Source of the DNA: an uncultured bacterium
GTDB taxonomy: Bacteria > Elusimicrobiota > Elusimicrobia > Elusimicrobiales > Elusimicrobiaceae
NCBI GenBank assembly: GCA_949297775.1
Contig: CASFTM010000004.1
Coordinates: 1 to 64,000 of the forward strand
Direction: 5' to 3'
DNA length: 64,000 nucleotides
Of the stretch, positions 1-8,386 are shown in pieces. The translations under genes and the position numbers were made by a program. Positions within the stretch are counted from its first letter, which is position 1. Every line of letters starts with the position of its first letter. A model generated the notes under the pieces. The model made no database searches. It was not told the origin of the DNA and worked only from the letters and a program-made list of their open reading frames with translations.

Positions 1-54
1 ATTTATTATACAAAAGGAGTTTTTTTATCTTCCTTACCGGTGAAACCTTTACCG

Positions 55-77
55 AACCCCCAGCCTAGCTGGGGGTT
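55..77. terminator. Short inverted repeat near window start
   Basis: A hairpin with arms AACCCCC and GGGGGTT lies just beyond the main terminator. It may be a second termination hairpin or may belong to a gene outside the window. Positions 1-54 show no gene I can support. Confidence 0.4.
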
Positions 78-89
78 TTCACAACATAC

Positions 90-125
90 AAAAACCCCGG
101 TTCTGTTAAAGAACCGGGGTTTTTG
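90..125. terminator. Intrinsic terminator after the M48 protease gene
   Basis: Arms AACCCCGGTTC and GAACCGGGGTT are flanked by an A-run on one side and a T-run on the other. The hairpin can therefore act on both strands, and it closes the minus-strand operon ending at 143. Confidence 0.85.
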
Positions 126-142
126 TTTATCTGGATTCCGCG

Positions 143-1156
143 TTAAATGCGCCCTTCCATATCCCGCAGGGCGGCGATACGCGCCTCCACCGGCGGATGC
201 GTGGCAAACAAACCGGAAATAGCAGCAAAAAGGGAAGACTTTCCCAAGGGGTTTGCAATACACATAGCCGACATACTGGCGTGTTCATCCAATACTTCCA
301 CCCGCGGGTCCGCGCTGATTTTTTGCAAAGCGCTGGCTAACGCCGCCGGATGGCGCGTCATCAAGGCGGCAGACGCATCCGCCTGGAATTCCCGCGTGCG
401 CGACACCGCCAAGCGGATAAGCGGCGCAATCAAATACCCATAAATCGCAAAGAAAATACCCAACACAAAAAAAAGCAACGCGCCATTTCCTTTGTTTCGG
501 CTGCTGCCGTGCCCGCTGTGTATGCCCATCCGGAAACAAATTTCCGACAAAAACGTAAAAAAGGAAATTCCCACCACGGTAATCAGCATTAACCGGATAT
601 CGCGGTTTTGAATATGCGAAAGCTCGTGCGCAATCACGCCTTCCAGCTCCACACGTTCTAATTTAAGGACGATCCCTTTCGTCAGCGCAATGGCAGCGTG
701 TTCCGGGTCCCGCCCGGTGGCAAATGCGTTTAAGGAGTCATCGTTAATAATAAAAATACGCGGCACGGGCAGCCCCTGGGAAATACACAAATTTTCCACC
801 AAACGGTAAATTTCAGGCTGGTCTTCACGGTGAATTTCAATTCCGCGCACGGAACTCAACAACAACGAGCTCCCGCAATAATAGGAGATAATAATCCACA
901 GCATAGCCGCCGCCCATAACCACGGCAGGATTTGTACCGCTTTTTCATTGGCGTGTACCCATACCGGAGAGTCCGAGGAGTCATACACCTGCTGATATGT
1001 TCCCGCCTGCGGATTATACCGGTACTCGGCTCCGTCAAAATGAGCCCACCCCAGCAAAAACACATAACCCAGGGCGGCAAACGTAAGAGGAAACAACAAA
1101 ACAAGCAGCCAGGTGCGCCGCTTGTTTTGTGTAATATGGTCGTAAATCGTAGCCAT
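143..1156 (-). CDS. M48 family (HtpX-like) membrane zinc metalloprotease
   Basis: A 337-residue integral-membrane protease. Two N-terminal hydrophobic segments are followed by the zinc-binding motif HELSH (in GVIAHELSHIQNRD), then further membrane segments and the M48-typical SRTREFQADASA stretch that carries the third, Glu, ligand. Family members degrade misfolded membrane proteins. The gene is the last of three minus-strand genes: it starts 9 bp after lemA, with only a weak ribosome site, so translation is probably coupled. LemA next to an M48 protease is a recurrent pairing in bacteria, which suggests they act together at the envelope. The exact subgroup (HtpX or another M48 type) is not settled, so no symbol is given. 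Confidence 0.88.
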   Translation of the reverse strand: MATIYDHITQNKRRTWLLVLLFPLTFAALGYVFLLGWAHFDGAEYRYNPQAGTYQQVYDSSDSPVWVHANEKAVQILPWLWAAAMLWIIISYYCGSSLLLSSVRGIEIHREDQPEIYRLVENLCISQGLPVPRIFIINDDSLNAFATGRDPEHAAIALTKGIVLKLERVELEGVIAHELSHIQNRDIRLMLITVVGISFFTFLSEICFRMGIHSGHGSSRNKGNGALLFFVLGIFFAIYGYLIAPLIRLAVSRTREFQADASAALMTRHPAALASALQKISADPRVEVLDEHASMSAMCIANPLGKSSLFAAISGLFATHPPVEARIAALRDMEGRI

Positions 1157-1165
1157 AACAACAGG

Positions 1166-1729
1166 TTAGAACTGTACTTTTACCGCATCACGGGCCGCTT
1201 GTTCATCTTCGGCGAGTTCAAAGAAGTCGCGTTTTTCAAAGTTGAACATAGAAGCCACAATGTTGCTGGGAAACATTTCCACCTTGGTATTGTAGGCCAG
1301 CACATTGCCGTTATAGAAACGGCGCGCGGCCTGGAGTTTGTCTTCTGTATCACGCAGTTCGCGCTGGAGTTCCATAAAGTTGGCGTTGGCTTTTAAATCC
1401 GGGTAGCTTTCAGACAGCGCAAAAATGGATTTAAGCGCGCCGGAGAGCATATTTTCGGACTCGGAAACTTCTTTCATATTTTCGTGCACAGCCATTGCCA
1501 TATTGCGGGCCTGGATGACTTTTTCCAATGTGCCGCTTTCGTGCTTGGCATAGCCTTTTACGGTTTCCACCAGGTTGGGCACCATATCATAGCGGCGCTT
1601 CATTTGCACTTCAATGTCGCTCCAGGCCTCGTTCACCCGGTTTTTCAAAGCGATAAACCCGTTATAGACTGATACCGCATAAACGGCAAAAACAACAAGA
1701 ATTATAACAACAATCCAAATTCCGTTCAT
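1166..1729 (-). CDS. lemA: LemA family protein
   Basis: A 187-residue protein with one N-terminal membrane anchor (about residues 4-22) followed by a helical LemA domain. Family hallmarks are visible: YNGFIALKNRVNEAWSDIEVQ, then the segment RYDMVPNLVETVKGYAKHE, and FNFEKRDFF near the C-terminus. The function of LemA proteins is poorly known; they are anchored helical-bundle proteins often encoded beside M48 proteases, as here. An AGGAG ribosome site precedes the ATG. The gene lies 9 bp after the upstream transferase gene, in the middle of a three-gene operon. Confidence 0.92.
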   Translation of the reverse strand: MNGIWIVVIILVVFAVYAVSVYNGFIALKNRVNEAWSDIEVQMKRRYDMVPNLVETVKGYAKHESGTLEKVIQARNMAMAVHENMKEVSESENMLSGALKSIFALSESYPDLKANANFMELQRELRDTEDKLQAARRFYNGNVLAYNTKVEMFPSNIVASMFNFEKRDFFELAEDEQAARDAVKVQF

Positions 1730-1738
1730 TTTTCTCTC

Positions 1739-3760
1739 CTAATCGTCACGCTCGTCGCGCTTTTGGTTATGGTAGAACTGATAGCGCGAGGTTTCATATA
1801 AACCAAGCGCCATATTTTTCATATGCTCAAAATGTTCCGTCTCTTGTTTTGAGATATCTTCATTATAATTGTCTGCCGCGTATTTGTAAAGGCCTTCTTT
1901 TTCGCCTTGTTTAAGATAATAATAATCCCCTTGGACAAAACCAATCGTCGCCGGAGAGCTGGCCCACCCATACAGCAGGGAACCCGGCTCCAACGACGGG
2001 TTGGAAAGCACATCGCGCCCGATCGCGCGGGTGAAATACGGCCGGCCCAACAGACCCATGGCAATGGGCAGAATGTCCACCTGGCTGGCGGTACGGCTGA
2101 TGACCTGCGGCTTTTCAATAGGTTTACCGGCAATAATGAGCGGGATTTGGTGGTTAATCAAGTTCAGCTCCACATAGCCGCGGGGCATATTTTCGGACTG
2201 CGGGGCCGACAGGCCGTGATCGCCGAAAATAAAGAACACCGTATTGTCGTAATAGTCTGATTTTTCCGCCAGTTTGAAAAACTCGCGCAGCGCATGATCG
2301 GAAAACCGCAGCGAATTGTATTCCGCCACGCTGACGAAACTGCGTTTATGGGCCAAGTCTTCGCCGATGTCTTTTAGTTCAAAACCGGCATTATCGTCCG
2401 GAATGGTGTAAGGGCGGTGGTAACCGGCTGTTTGAATAACGGCAAAGAACGGCTTCTTTTCCGTTTGCTGTTCTTCGTTTAAAATGCGGTTTGCTTCGCG
2501 GAACAGATCCAAATCGGAAATGCCCCACACGTCGTTGCGGTGTTCATTTTGGAAGTTTCCTTCTTCATACATATGCACATCGGTCAGGTTATGTTCCAAA
2601 ATTCCGCGGATATTGCCCCAGCTGGCGCTGCCGCCGATGAAGAAATACTTTTCATAATCCTGCAGCGCATTGACCACCACATGCTGGTCCACAATCAGCG
2701 GATTGCGGGAGCTGGTTTTAAAGGAAGTTACGTCCGGGATGCCCGTAACGGTGGCAAACACGGCGCGTGCGGTGGCAGAAGTGGGCGCAAAGAAATGCGT
2801 AAACAGAATGGATTTGTCCGCCAGTTCTTTTACAAACGGGGTGGGGTCAATATCGGGGTTGGTCATAGAAAGTTTATTCCACGCCAGCGACTCCATAAAG
2901 ATAATTACCACATTGTAATCTTTCTGTTCGGCTTCCGGTTTGGCGGCAATCACGCGTTCAAAATTCAGCTTTTCTTTATCCGGGTTATCCACTCCCAAAA
3001 AGCGAGACACTTCGTCATAATATTGGGCCGTTTTTTCGGTATCGTAACTGTCCGATTTTACAAAGCGCGCCGTATCATAAATGTTCAGCACCGGGTTAAG
3101 CGTCAGATTGCAAATAAAGTTATTGGTGGAGTGATAGGCGTTACTCCAGCGCAGCGGATACTGGCTGATTTGCCCAAACATCATCGCCGCCGTCAACAAC
3201 AAGCCGCCAAAAAACCACCCCAAATTGCCTTTCCAGCGGTAATTATCGGCTTGGGCAAAGGCTCTTTTCTGCAAGCGGTCCACCCCCCAGCCGCACAATA
3301 CGCCCCACACGATAAGGGCCAAAATACCCCAAACCAGCGGGTAAGTTTCCCACGCCATTTGAAGGGAAATAAGGGCGTTCTCGGCGTATTTAAAAATGGA
3401 ATAGTTAATGCGCATGGAAATATAAGAGTAGTGGGCGAAATCGCAAAAGTATACCAGCAACACCAGCGCTTCCAGCACGCCATACAAAAAGGACACGGCT
3501 TTACGGGCCCCGCGGGCTCTTTTCCAAAAAGCACAAACCGTAAAATACAGGCCCAGTATAATCGCCAACGCGCAAGCCAGGCGCAGGTCAAACTTGGCCC
3601 CCACATAAAACGTTTTCCACAATTCGTGGTAATTCTGCGGCATCAGCGCATTGTGAAAGACAAATAAAAAAATCCCGCGCATCGCGGTAAAAACCAACCA
3701 GTTGGCCAAGATGAACACAAAATAAGACTTAATCCACCCAGGCACAGTAATCTTCTTCAT
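1739..3760 (-). CDS. LTA-synthase-like membrane sulfatase/phosphoglycerol or phosphoethanolamine transferase
   Basis: A 673-residue protein with about five transmembrane segments in the first 200 residues and a C-terminal alkaline-phosphatase-fold domain from about residue 280. Visible motifs are NVVIIFMESLAW (Glu290, first metal ligand), FFAPTSATARAVFATVTG (Thr330, the likely nucleophile) and FIFGDHGL (Asp-His metal ligands). The family transfers head groups from phospholipids to glycans or lipids outside the inner membrane. Lipoteichoic acid is not expected in a diderm, so the acceptor is more likely lipid A, an oligosaccharide or another envelope glycan; that is inference. The gene leads the operon with lemA and the M48 protease and is preceded by a CTTGGAGGGAGT ribosome site. 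Confidence 0.85.
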   Translation of the reverse strand: MKKITVPGWIKSYFVFILANWLVFTAMRGIFLFVFHNALMPQNYHELWKTFYVGAKFDLRLACALAIILGLYFTVCAFWKRARGARKAVSFLYGVLEALVLLVYFCDFAHYSYISMRINYSIFKYAENALISLQMAWETYPLVWGILALIVWGVLCGWGVDRLQKRAFAQADNYRWKGNLGWFFGGLLLTAAMMFGQISQYPLRWSNAYHSTNNFICNLTLNPVLNIYDTARFVKSDSYDTEKTAQYYDEVSRFLGVDNPDKEKLNFERVIAAKPEAEQKDYNVVIIFMESLAWNKLSMTNPDIDPTPFVKELADKSILFTHFFAPTSATARAVFATVTGIPDVTSFKTSSRNPLIVDQHVVVNALQDYEKYFFIGGSASWGNIRGILEHNLTDVHMYEEGNFQNEHRNDVWGISDLDLFREANRILNEEQQTEKKPFFAVIQTAGYHRPYTIPDDNAGFELKDIGEDLAHKRSFVSVAEYNSLRFSDHALREFFKLAEKSDYYDNTVFFIFGDHGLSAPQSENMPRGYVELNLINHQIPLIIAGKPIEKPQVISRTASQVDILPIAMGLLGRPYFTRAIGRDVLSNPSLEPGSLLYGWASSPATIGFVQGDYYYLKQGEKEGLYKYAADNYNEDISKQETEHFEHMKNMALGLYETSRYQFYHNQKRDERDD

Positions 3761-3946
3761 ACTCCCTCCAAGAAAGCTTATGTATATATGATATCAAATC
3801 TGGACTTCCGGCAGTACCCGCCGGTTCGTTTTTCGGGGGCCTATATTCCGCGGGCCAAAAGGCCCGCCCTTAATTAGGCCCAAAGCCCCTTGTACCGAAG
3901 CTCTTGCTTTTCTATTCTGTAATGTAAGAGGAGAAAAGAACTGTCT

Positions 3947-5380
3947 ATGAATTCCTTATTTAAAATCTGCATTTTTTCCAGTTGTTTGCTCATATCTGCC
4001 TCCGCGGCAGCGCAAGTGCCTGTTAAAAATCTGCCCCAGTTGGCTAAGGCTTCTTTCACAGCTTCTAAAATTATCCAAGGGCCCGTACTATCGGCCTCTC
4101 AACGTAAATTACTGCAAGTAAATTTTAACGCACTGGAAGAGGCTCGCCGGGCGCTTTATCAAAATTCCGGGTGGGTTCTGTCTTCCAATTTTCAAAAAAC
4201 AGCCAAACAGCTGGGGCAATTAGGGCTGTCTATGCCGCCGGCGCCGAAACCCACAGCCTCTGCCCAGGAAAAGGAAAACTACCGTAAGGAAATCGCCACT
4301 ATTTTATATCGCGAAAGTTCCGCTTTGGGAAAAATCCTGGACATAAAGCCCCGCCCCCAAACGCCCCAAGACGCTTTATCCTGGAACCGGGAACAATTTT
4401 TCCGCAGCCAAGCACTCTCCCGTCACGCCTGGGCCAAAGTCCTGCAACAAAAGAGCCCCGTCCTTAAATGGGGAACCCCTAACTGGGACGAAGTGCGCGT
4501 ATTGCCTTTGCCTTTGTCGGAAAATCCAAAGAGCGCACTCTATATTCCTTCGGAAACGCTGCAAAAAATGACCGAAAAAGCCGAACAGTCCCTCAGTGAA
4601 TTATACGACAGCATCTTACAGGAAAAGACCTTATCTTTTTTCCAAAAACAAACCTTGATTACCGCCATTAACGACGCCAACTCCCTGCTGACTTACGATT
4701 TTGTACGTCTGTATATGTATACCTTCGGGCAAATCCCGGTCGTTGTATATGATGCGGGCCTTCGGACCCCGAAGCCGCAGGACTCTCTGCACCGATATGC
4801 TGTAGAACTGCAACAACGCCTGATAGACAAGCTGGAGCAAAGCGGAGCCTGGACACCGGAAGATTTTGAACTTTTTGTTCAATCGTCCGTTTATTTGCCT
4901 CCCCAGCAGGCCCAGGCCGTCCTGGGAGCTGTAACCTATTTGGAACCGCGGGCCGCCTCCTGGCTGCTTACCCACCCAGTGGATGACCCCACTTCCCAAA
5001 AGCTGATAGCAAAAATCAATTGGCTGCGTTCGCAGAAGGATCTTATTTGGTCGGATGGGAAAATACTGCCAAAAATGAACCCGGGCAAAGATTTTGACCA
5101 ACTGGAATACGAGCGGGCCCGCGCCCTGCACGCCCAATGGACGGTATTATACAACCGCCTCAAAAAATTATTGGATAAGCAAGAGCAAATCGTGGAAGCC
5201 GCTAAAAGGCTTAAAGAGGCGCCGGCAGCCCCTAACAGTTCCCCGGAACAGGTCGTTTTAGATGCATCTTCCCGCATACGGGTATATGCTCAAAAAGCCC
5301 GGCTGCAGCGGGTCATTGATGAAACGCAAAACACGATGCAGCAAATCCGGCAGGAGCTGTCGGACCTATGGCGCGAGTAA
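3947..5380 (+). CDS. Exported protein of unknown function, paralogue 1 of a tandem pair
   Basis: A 477-residue protein with a clear Sec signal peptide (MNSLFKICIFSSCLLISASAAAQ, cleavage near residue 22) and no later membrane segment, so it is probably periplasmic or secreted. The mature part is helical, with Gln/Leu/Lys-rich stretches and a predicted coiled coil near the C-terminus. It is clearly homologous to the next gene: shared stretches include LEEARRALYQN, KPRPQTP, WGTPNWDEV, LPPQQAQAVLGAVTYLEP and DGKILPK. I do not recognise a named domain. An AAGAGGAGAAAAG ribosome site precedes the ATG. The pair sits alone between convergent and divergent neighbours, which gives no functional hint. 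Confidence 0.85.
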   Translation: MNSLFKICIFSSCLLISASAAAQVPVKNLPQLAKASFTASKIIQGPVLSASQRKLLQVNFNALEEARRALYQNSGWVLSSNFQKTAKQLGQLGLSMPPAPKPTASAQEKENYRKEIATILYRESSALGKILDIKPRPQTPQDALSWNREQFFRSQALSRHAWAKVLQQKSPVLKWGTPNWDEVRVLPLPLSENPKSALYIPSETLQKMTEKAEQSLSELYDSILQEKTLSFFQKQTLITAINDANSLLTYDFVRLYMYTFGQIPVVVYDAGLRTPKPQDSLHRYAVELQQRLIDKLEQSGAWTPEDFELFVQSSVYLPPQQAQAVLGAVTYLEPRAASWLLTHPVDDPTSQKLIAKINWLRSQKDLIWSDGKILPKMNPGKDFDQLEYERARALHAQWTVLYNRLKKLLDKQEQIVEAAKRLKEAPAAPNSSPEQVVLDASSRIRVYAQKARLQRVIDETQNTMQQIRQELSDLWRE

Positions 5381-5453
5381 CCCCATAAAGTCCGTTTGCC
5401 GGACAAGGCCGGAAAAGCAATTTTAAAATATAAAAGAAATAAAGGAGTTTACA

Positions 5454-6872
5454 ATGTCTGGAAATATCCGTTTATTCCTGTTGGGGGCGTGTTTGCTCTC
5501 TGCGGGGAACGCTTTCGCACAAAACCAAGCCAAAACCCTTTCCCAGTTATTAAAAGTTTCTTTTACCGCTCCCAAAAATATCGCAGCCAACCATTTGTCC
5601 ACAGAACAGATAAGAATGCTGCAGTCCAATTATACCGCTTTGGAAGAAACCCGCCGCGCCCTATACCAAAACCCGGGGTGGGCAGTTTCGGCCGCGTTTA
5701 AACCGGTAAACGAAAACCTGCGGGTGTTGGGTATGCCATTGCCCGCCCATATTTCAGAGGAGGCAACCCGGGCCGAAAAGGAACGCTACCGAAAAGATCT
5801 AGATGACTTACTGTATCAGGAAAGCCTGACGCTGGGGCAGATTCTGGACCAAAAGCCCCGTCCCCAAACGCCGGCAGAGCGTTTAAACTGGAGTTCCCAC
5901 TTTTCCCAGCGGCAAGCGTCTTCGCCCTTGATATGGAACGCTTGGGTGTATACGCATCCCTCCGCCACCTGGGGAACCCGCAACTGGGATGAAGTATTTG
6001 TAAAGCCCTTTATTTTTCCTTCTAATCCTGCCAGCCCGAAATATGTCCCTCCGGAGGAACTGACTGAGCTTCTTGCTAAAGAAATGCTCCCCCAGTATGA
6101 CTTATACAGCTATATCTTAAGCCGCAAAAAACTTTCTCTCCAGCAAAAGCAGTTGCTCATTGCGTTGCTGGACGAAGCGGCTGCCGCTACTTCTTATCCC
6201 TTTGTGCAAAAGTATATGATGTCCTTCCGGGCTATACCTTCCGTCTATTCCAGTTTAGGCCGCCTGCCGCGCCACGATAAAAACCGGTTGGAAGATTTCG
6301 CCGTTACCCTGCAAAAAAACCTCATCCGCAAATTACAGGAAAAAGGAAAATGGAAGCAGTCCGATTTTGAAATGTTTGCCGAAGCGTCCATTTACCTCCC
6401 CCCGGAAAAAGCAAAAGCCGTTTTTGCCGCTGTTACTTATCTGGAACCCAAGGCCGCCCTTTGGCTGTTGGACCACCCGCTGAATAACCCAACCTCCCAG
6501 CATCTTCTGCAAGAAATCCAAAAGGTTCGGGCAAACAAAAAAAATCTGTGGCAGGATGGGAAAATACTGCCCAAAGCGGAAACAATGGTAAATTTAAAAC
6601 GGCTGAACTTTCTGCGGTTACAGGCAATGAATGCCTATTTCACGGTGTTGACAGAACGTTTAAACAGACTGATGGAGATAGAATACAGCGTCACTTACTC
6701 GCTGCAATTGATGAATGATCCAAACCGAATATCACAGGAAAACGATATACAAGCGGTTCTTTCCAGCAGAATTTACCTCTCCGCCAACCAAGCCCGGCTG
6801 CGCACTCTTATCAACCAAATAGAGTTACGCTTGGAAAAGCTGGGAACAGAAATGGATAACGAACTTCCTTAA
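5454..6872 (+). CDS. Exported protein of unknown function, paralogue 2 of a tandem pair
   Basis: A 472-residue protein with a signal peptide (MSGNIRLFLLGACLLSAGNAFAQ). It is collinear with the gene 74 bp upstream. Equivalent stretches include LEETRRALYQNPGW, KPRPQTPAERLNW, WGTRNWDEVFVKP, LPPEKAKAVFAAVTYLEPKA and the DGKILPK motif. Both copies keep the same spacing and length, which points to an old tandem duplication with both genes maintained. The AAAGGAG ribosome site lies 7 bp before the ATG. The gene ends at a strong terminator, so the two genes probably form one transcript. No enzyme motif is seen; a structural or binding role at the envelope is only a guess. Confidence 0.85.
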   Translation: MSGNIRLFLLGACLLSAGNAFAQNQAKTLSQLLKVSFTAPKNIAANHLSTEQIRMLQSNYTALEETRRALYQNPGWAVSAAFKPVNENLRVLGMPLPAHISEEATRAEKERYRKDLDDLLYQESLTLGQILDQKPRPQTPAERLNWSSHFSQRQASSPLIWNAWVYTHPSATWGTRNWDEVFVKPFIFPSNPASPKYVPPEELTELLAKEMLPQYDLYSYILSRKKLSLQQKQLLIALLDEAAAATSYPFVQKYMMSFRAIPSVYSSLGRLPRHDKNRLEDFAVTLQKNLIRKLQEKGKWKQSDFEMFAEASIYLPPEKAKAVFAAVTYLEPKAALWLLDHPLNNPTSQHLLQEIQKVRANKKNLWQDGKILPKAETMVNLKRLNFLRLQAMNAYFTVLTERLNRLMEIEYSVTYSLQLMNDPNRISQENDIQAVLSSRIYLSANQARLRTLINQIELRLEKLGTEMDNELP

Positions 6873-6879
6873 CTCGCCA

Positions 6880-6906
6880 AGACCCCGGCAGCAGCCGGGG
6901 TTTTTG
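6880..6906 (+). terminator. Intrinsic terminator after the tandem exported pair
   Basis: The hairpin ACCCCGGC-agca-GCCGGGGT followed by TTTT directly follows the stop codon of the second paralogue. Confidence 0.8.
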
Positions 6907-7025
6907 CCAGTTCATTTCGCCCGAGGTAAATTTAAAACAGCTTTTAAAAACACCAGGGGTTCTCTTTTCAGCTGGAAAATGATATGCTGGAATTCTCCCC
7001 TCTTGGGGAAAGGAGGATGCAACTT

Positions 7026-8339
7026 ATGAGAATGATTGACGTGATTATCAAAAAACGCAACGGCAAAGCCCTCTCGCAGGATGAATTTAATTTTGTAGCG
7101 CAAGGCGCCGCCAAAGGCACCGTGCCCGACTATCAACTTTCCGCTTTTTTAATGGCGTGTTTTCTGCACCCTCTTTCCGACAAAGAAACCGCTATGTTCA
7201 CCAAAGCTATGGCCCATTCGGGCGGGCGGCTGGATTTTTCTTCCGTTAAAATGCCCACCGTGGATAAACATTCCACCGGAGGAGTAGGGGACGGTATTTC
7301 TATGGCCTTGGCGCCTTTGGTGGCGTGCGCGGGCGTGGCAGTGCCGATGATGTCCGGCCGCGGGCTGGGCCATACGGGCGGAACGCTGGACAAATTGGAA
7401 TCCATGAAGAATTTTGAAGTCCGCGTTCCGGCAAAACTTATTTACCGCCAAATTCAAAAGTTGGGCGTGTGTATGTTTGGCCAAACGCAAGATTTAGCTC
7501 CCGCCGACAAAAAACTTTATTCTCTGCGCGACGCCACCGGCACGGTGGAAAGCCGCCCGCTGATTGTGGCAAGCATTCTTTCTAAAAAATATGCCGAGGG
7601 GGTGGATAGCCTGTTAATGGACGTCAAATACGGCTCTGGGGCATTTATGCAAAAACTGCCCGACAGCCGCAAACTGGCGCGCGCACTGGTGAACACCGCC
7701 AAAATGCTGGGGTTAAAATGCCGCGCTTTAATTACGTATATGGACCAGCCTTTGGGCCGCGCCATCGGCAATGCCAACGAAATGCGCCAAACCGTGCTGA
7801 TTTTGAAAGGCGACAAAAACCTGGCGCCGGACTTTTACGAACTGCTGATTGAAGAAGCTGCCCATATGCTCGTCATCAGCGGCAAAGTAAAAGACATCAA
7901 AAAAGCCCGCGCGCTGATGGAAGAAAAAATTGCCAACGGCGAAGCCGCCGCCAAATTGCGCGAAATGGTCAAATGGCAGGGAGCCAGCCCCGAAGCCGTG
8001 GACAATCCTGTTAAATATTTCCAAAATGCCAAGCTGAAATTTGAACTCAAAGCCGAAGCCAACGGGTATGTGGAACACATAGACGCAAAAACCGTCGGAA
8101 TGGCAGGCGTATTGCTGGGGGCCGGGCGCAACACCATGGAAGACGCCATTGACTACGGCGCCGGCATTTGGTTGGACAAAAAAGCGGGGGACGCCGTCAA
8201 AAAAGGCGATGTGATAGCCACCCTTTACGCGTCGGACAAGAAACGCTTGGCGGACGGCGCGGAATTATTTAAACAAGCCGTAAAGCTCGGCAAGAAAAAA
8301 CCCGCTCCTTATAAAATCGTAAAAGAAATCATCAAATAG
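7026..8339 (+). CDS. Pyrimidine-nucleoside (thymidine) phosphorylase
   Basis: A 437-residue enzyme that splits thymidine, and often uridine, with phosphate into base and (deoxy)ribose-1-phosphate for nucleoside salvage. The family signature is plain: VDKHSTGGVGDGISMALAP, then SGRGLGHTGGTLDKLES, and a C-terminal barrel-sandwich domain (ANGYVEHIDAKTVGMAGVLLGAGR). I choose the ATG at 7026 (MRMIDVIIKKRNGK), which matches the usual family N-terminus and follows an AAGGAGG ribosome site at about 7010-7016. An upstream in-frame ATG at 6984 would add 14 unrelated residues. The gene is transcribed alone, between two terminators. Confidence 0.93.
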   Translation: MRMIDVIIKKRNGKALSQDEFNFVAQGAAKGTVPDYQLSAFLMACFLHPLSDKETAMFTKAMAHSGGRLDFSSVKMPTVDKHSTGGVGDGISMALAPLVACAGVAVPMMSGRGLGHTGGTLDKLESMKNFEVRVPAKLIYRQIQKLGVCMFGQTQDLAPADKKLYSLRDATGTVESRPLIVASILSKKYAEGVDSLLMDVKYGSGAFMQKLPDSRKLARALVNTAKMLGLKCRALITYMDQPLGRAIGNANEMRQTVLILKGDKNLAPDFYELLIEEAAHMLVISGKVKDIKKARALMEEKIANGEAAAKLREMVKWQGASPEAVDNPVKYFQNAKLKFELKAEANGYVEHIDAKTVGMAGVLLGAGRNTMEDAIDYGAGIWLDKKAGDAVKKGDVIATLYASDKKRLADGAELFKQAVKLGKKKPAPYKIVKEIIK

Positions 8340-8340
8340 C

Positions 8341-8373
8341 AAAAACCCCGGAGCTTTCTCTCCGGGGTTTTTT
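8341..8373. terminator. Intrinsic terminator between convergent genes
   Basis: The stem AACCCCGGAG / CTCCGGGGTT is flanked by A- and T-runs. It serves the phosphorylase gene (+) and probably the AsmA-like gene (-). Confidence 0.85.
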
Positions 8374-8386
8374 GTGTCCTAACGAA

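Noticed and set aside
2540-3667. A long open frame (375 codons, +) opposite the LTA-synthase-like gene
   Set aside because: It is the mirror frame of a well-supported gene, has a His/Gly/Arg/Gln-rich composition without domains, and no ribosome site.
6984-7025. Earlier start for the pyrimidine-nucleoside phosphorylase
   Set aside because: It adds 14 residues not seen in the family, and the strong AAGGAGG site lies right before the ATG at 7026.
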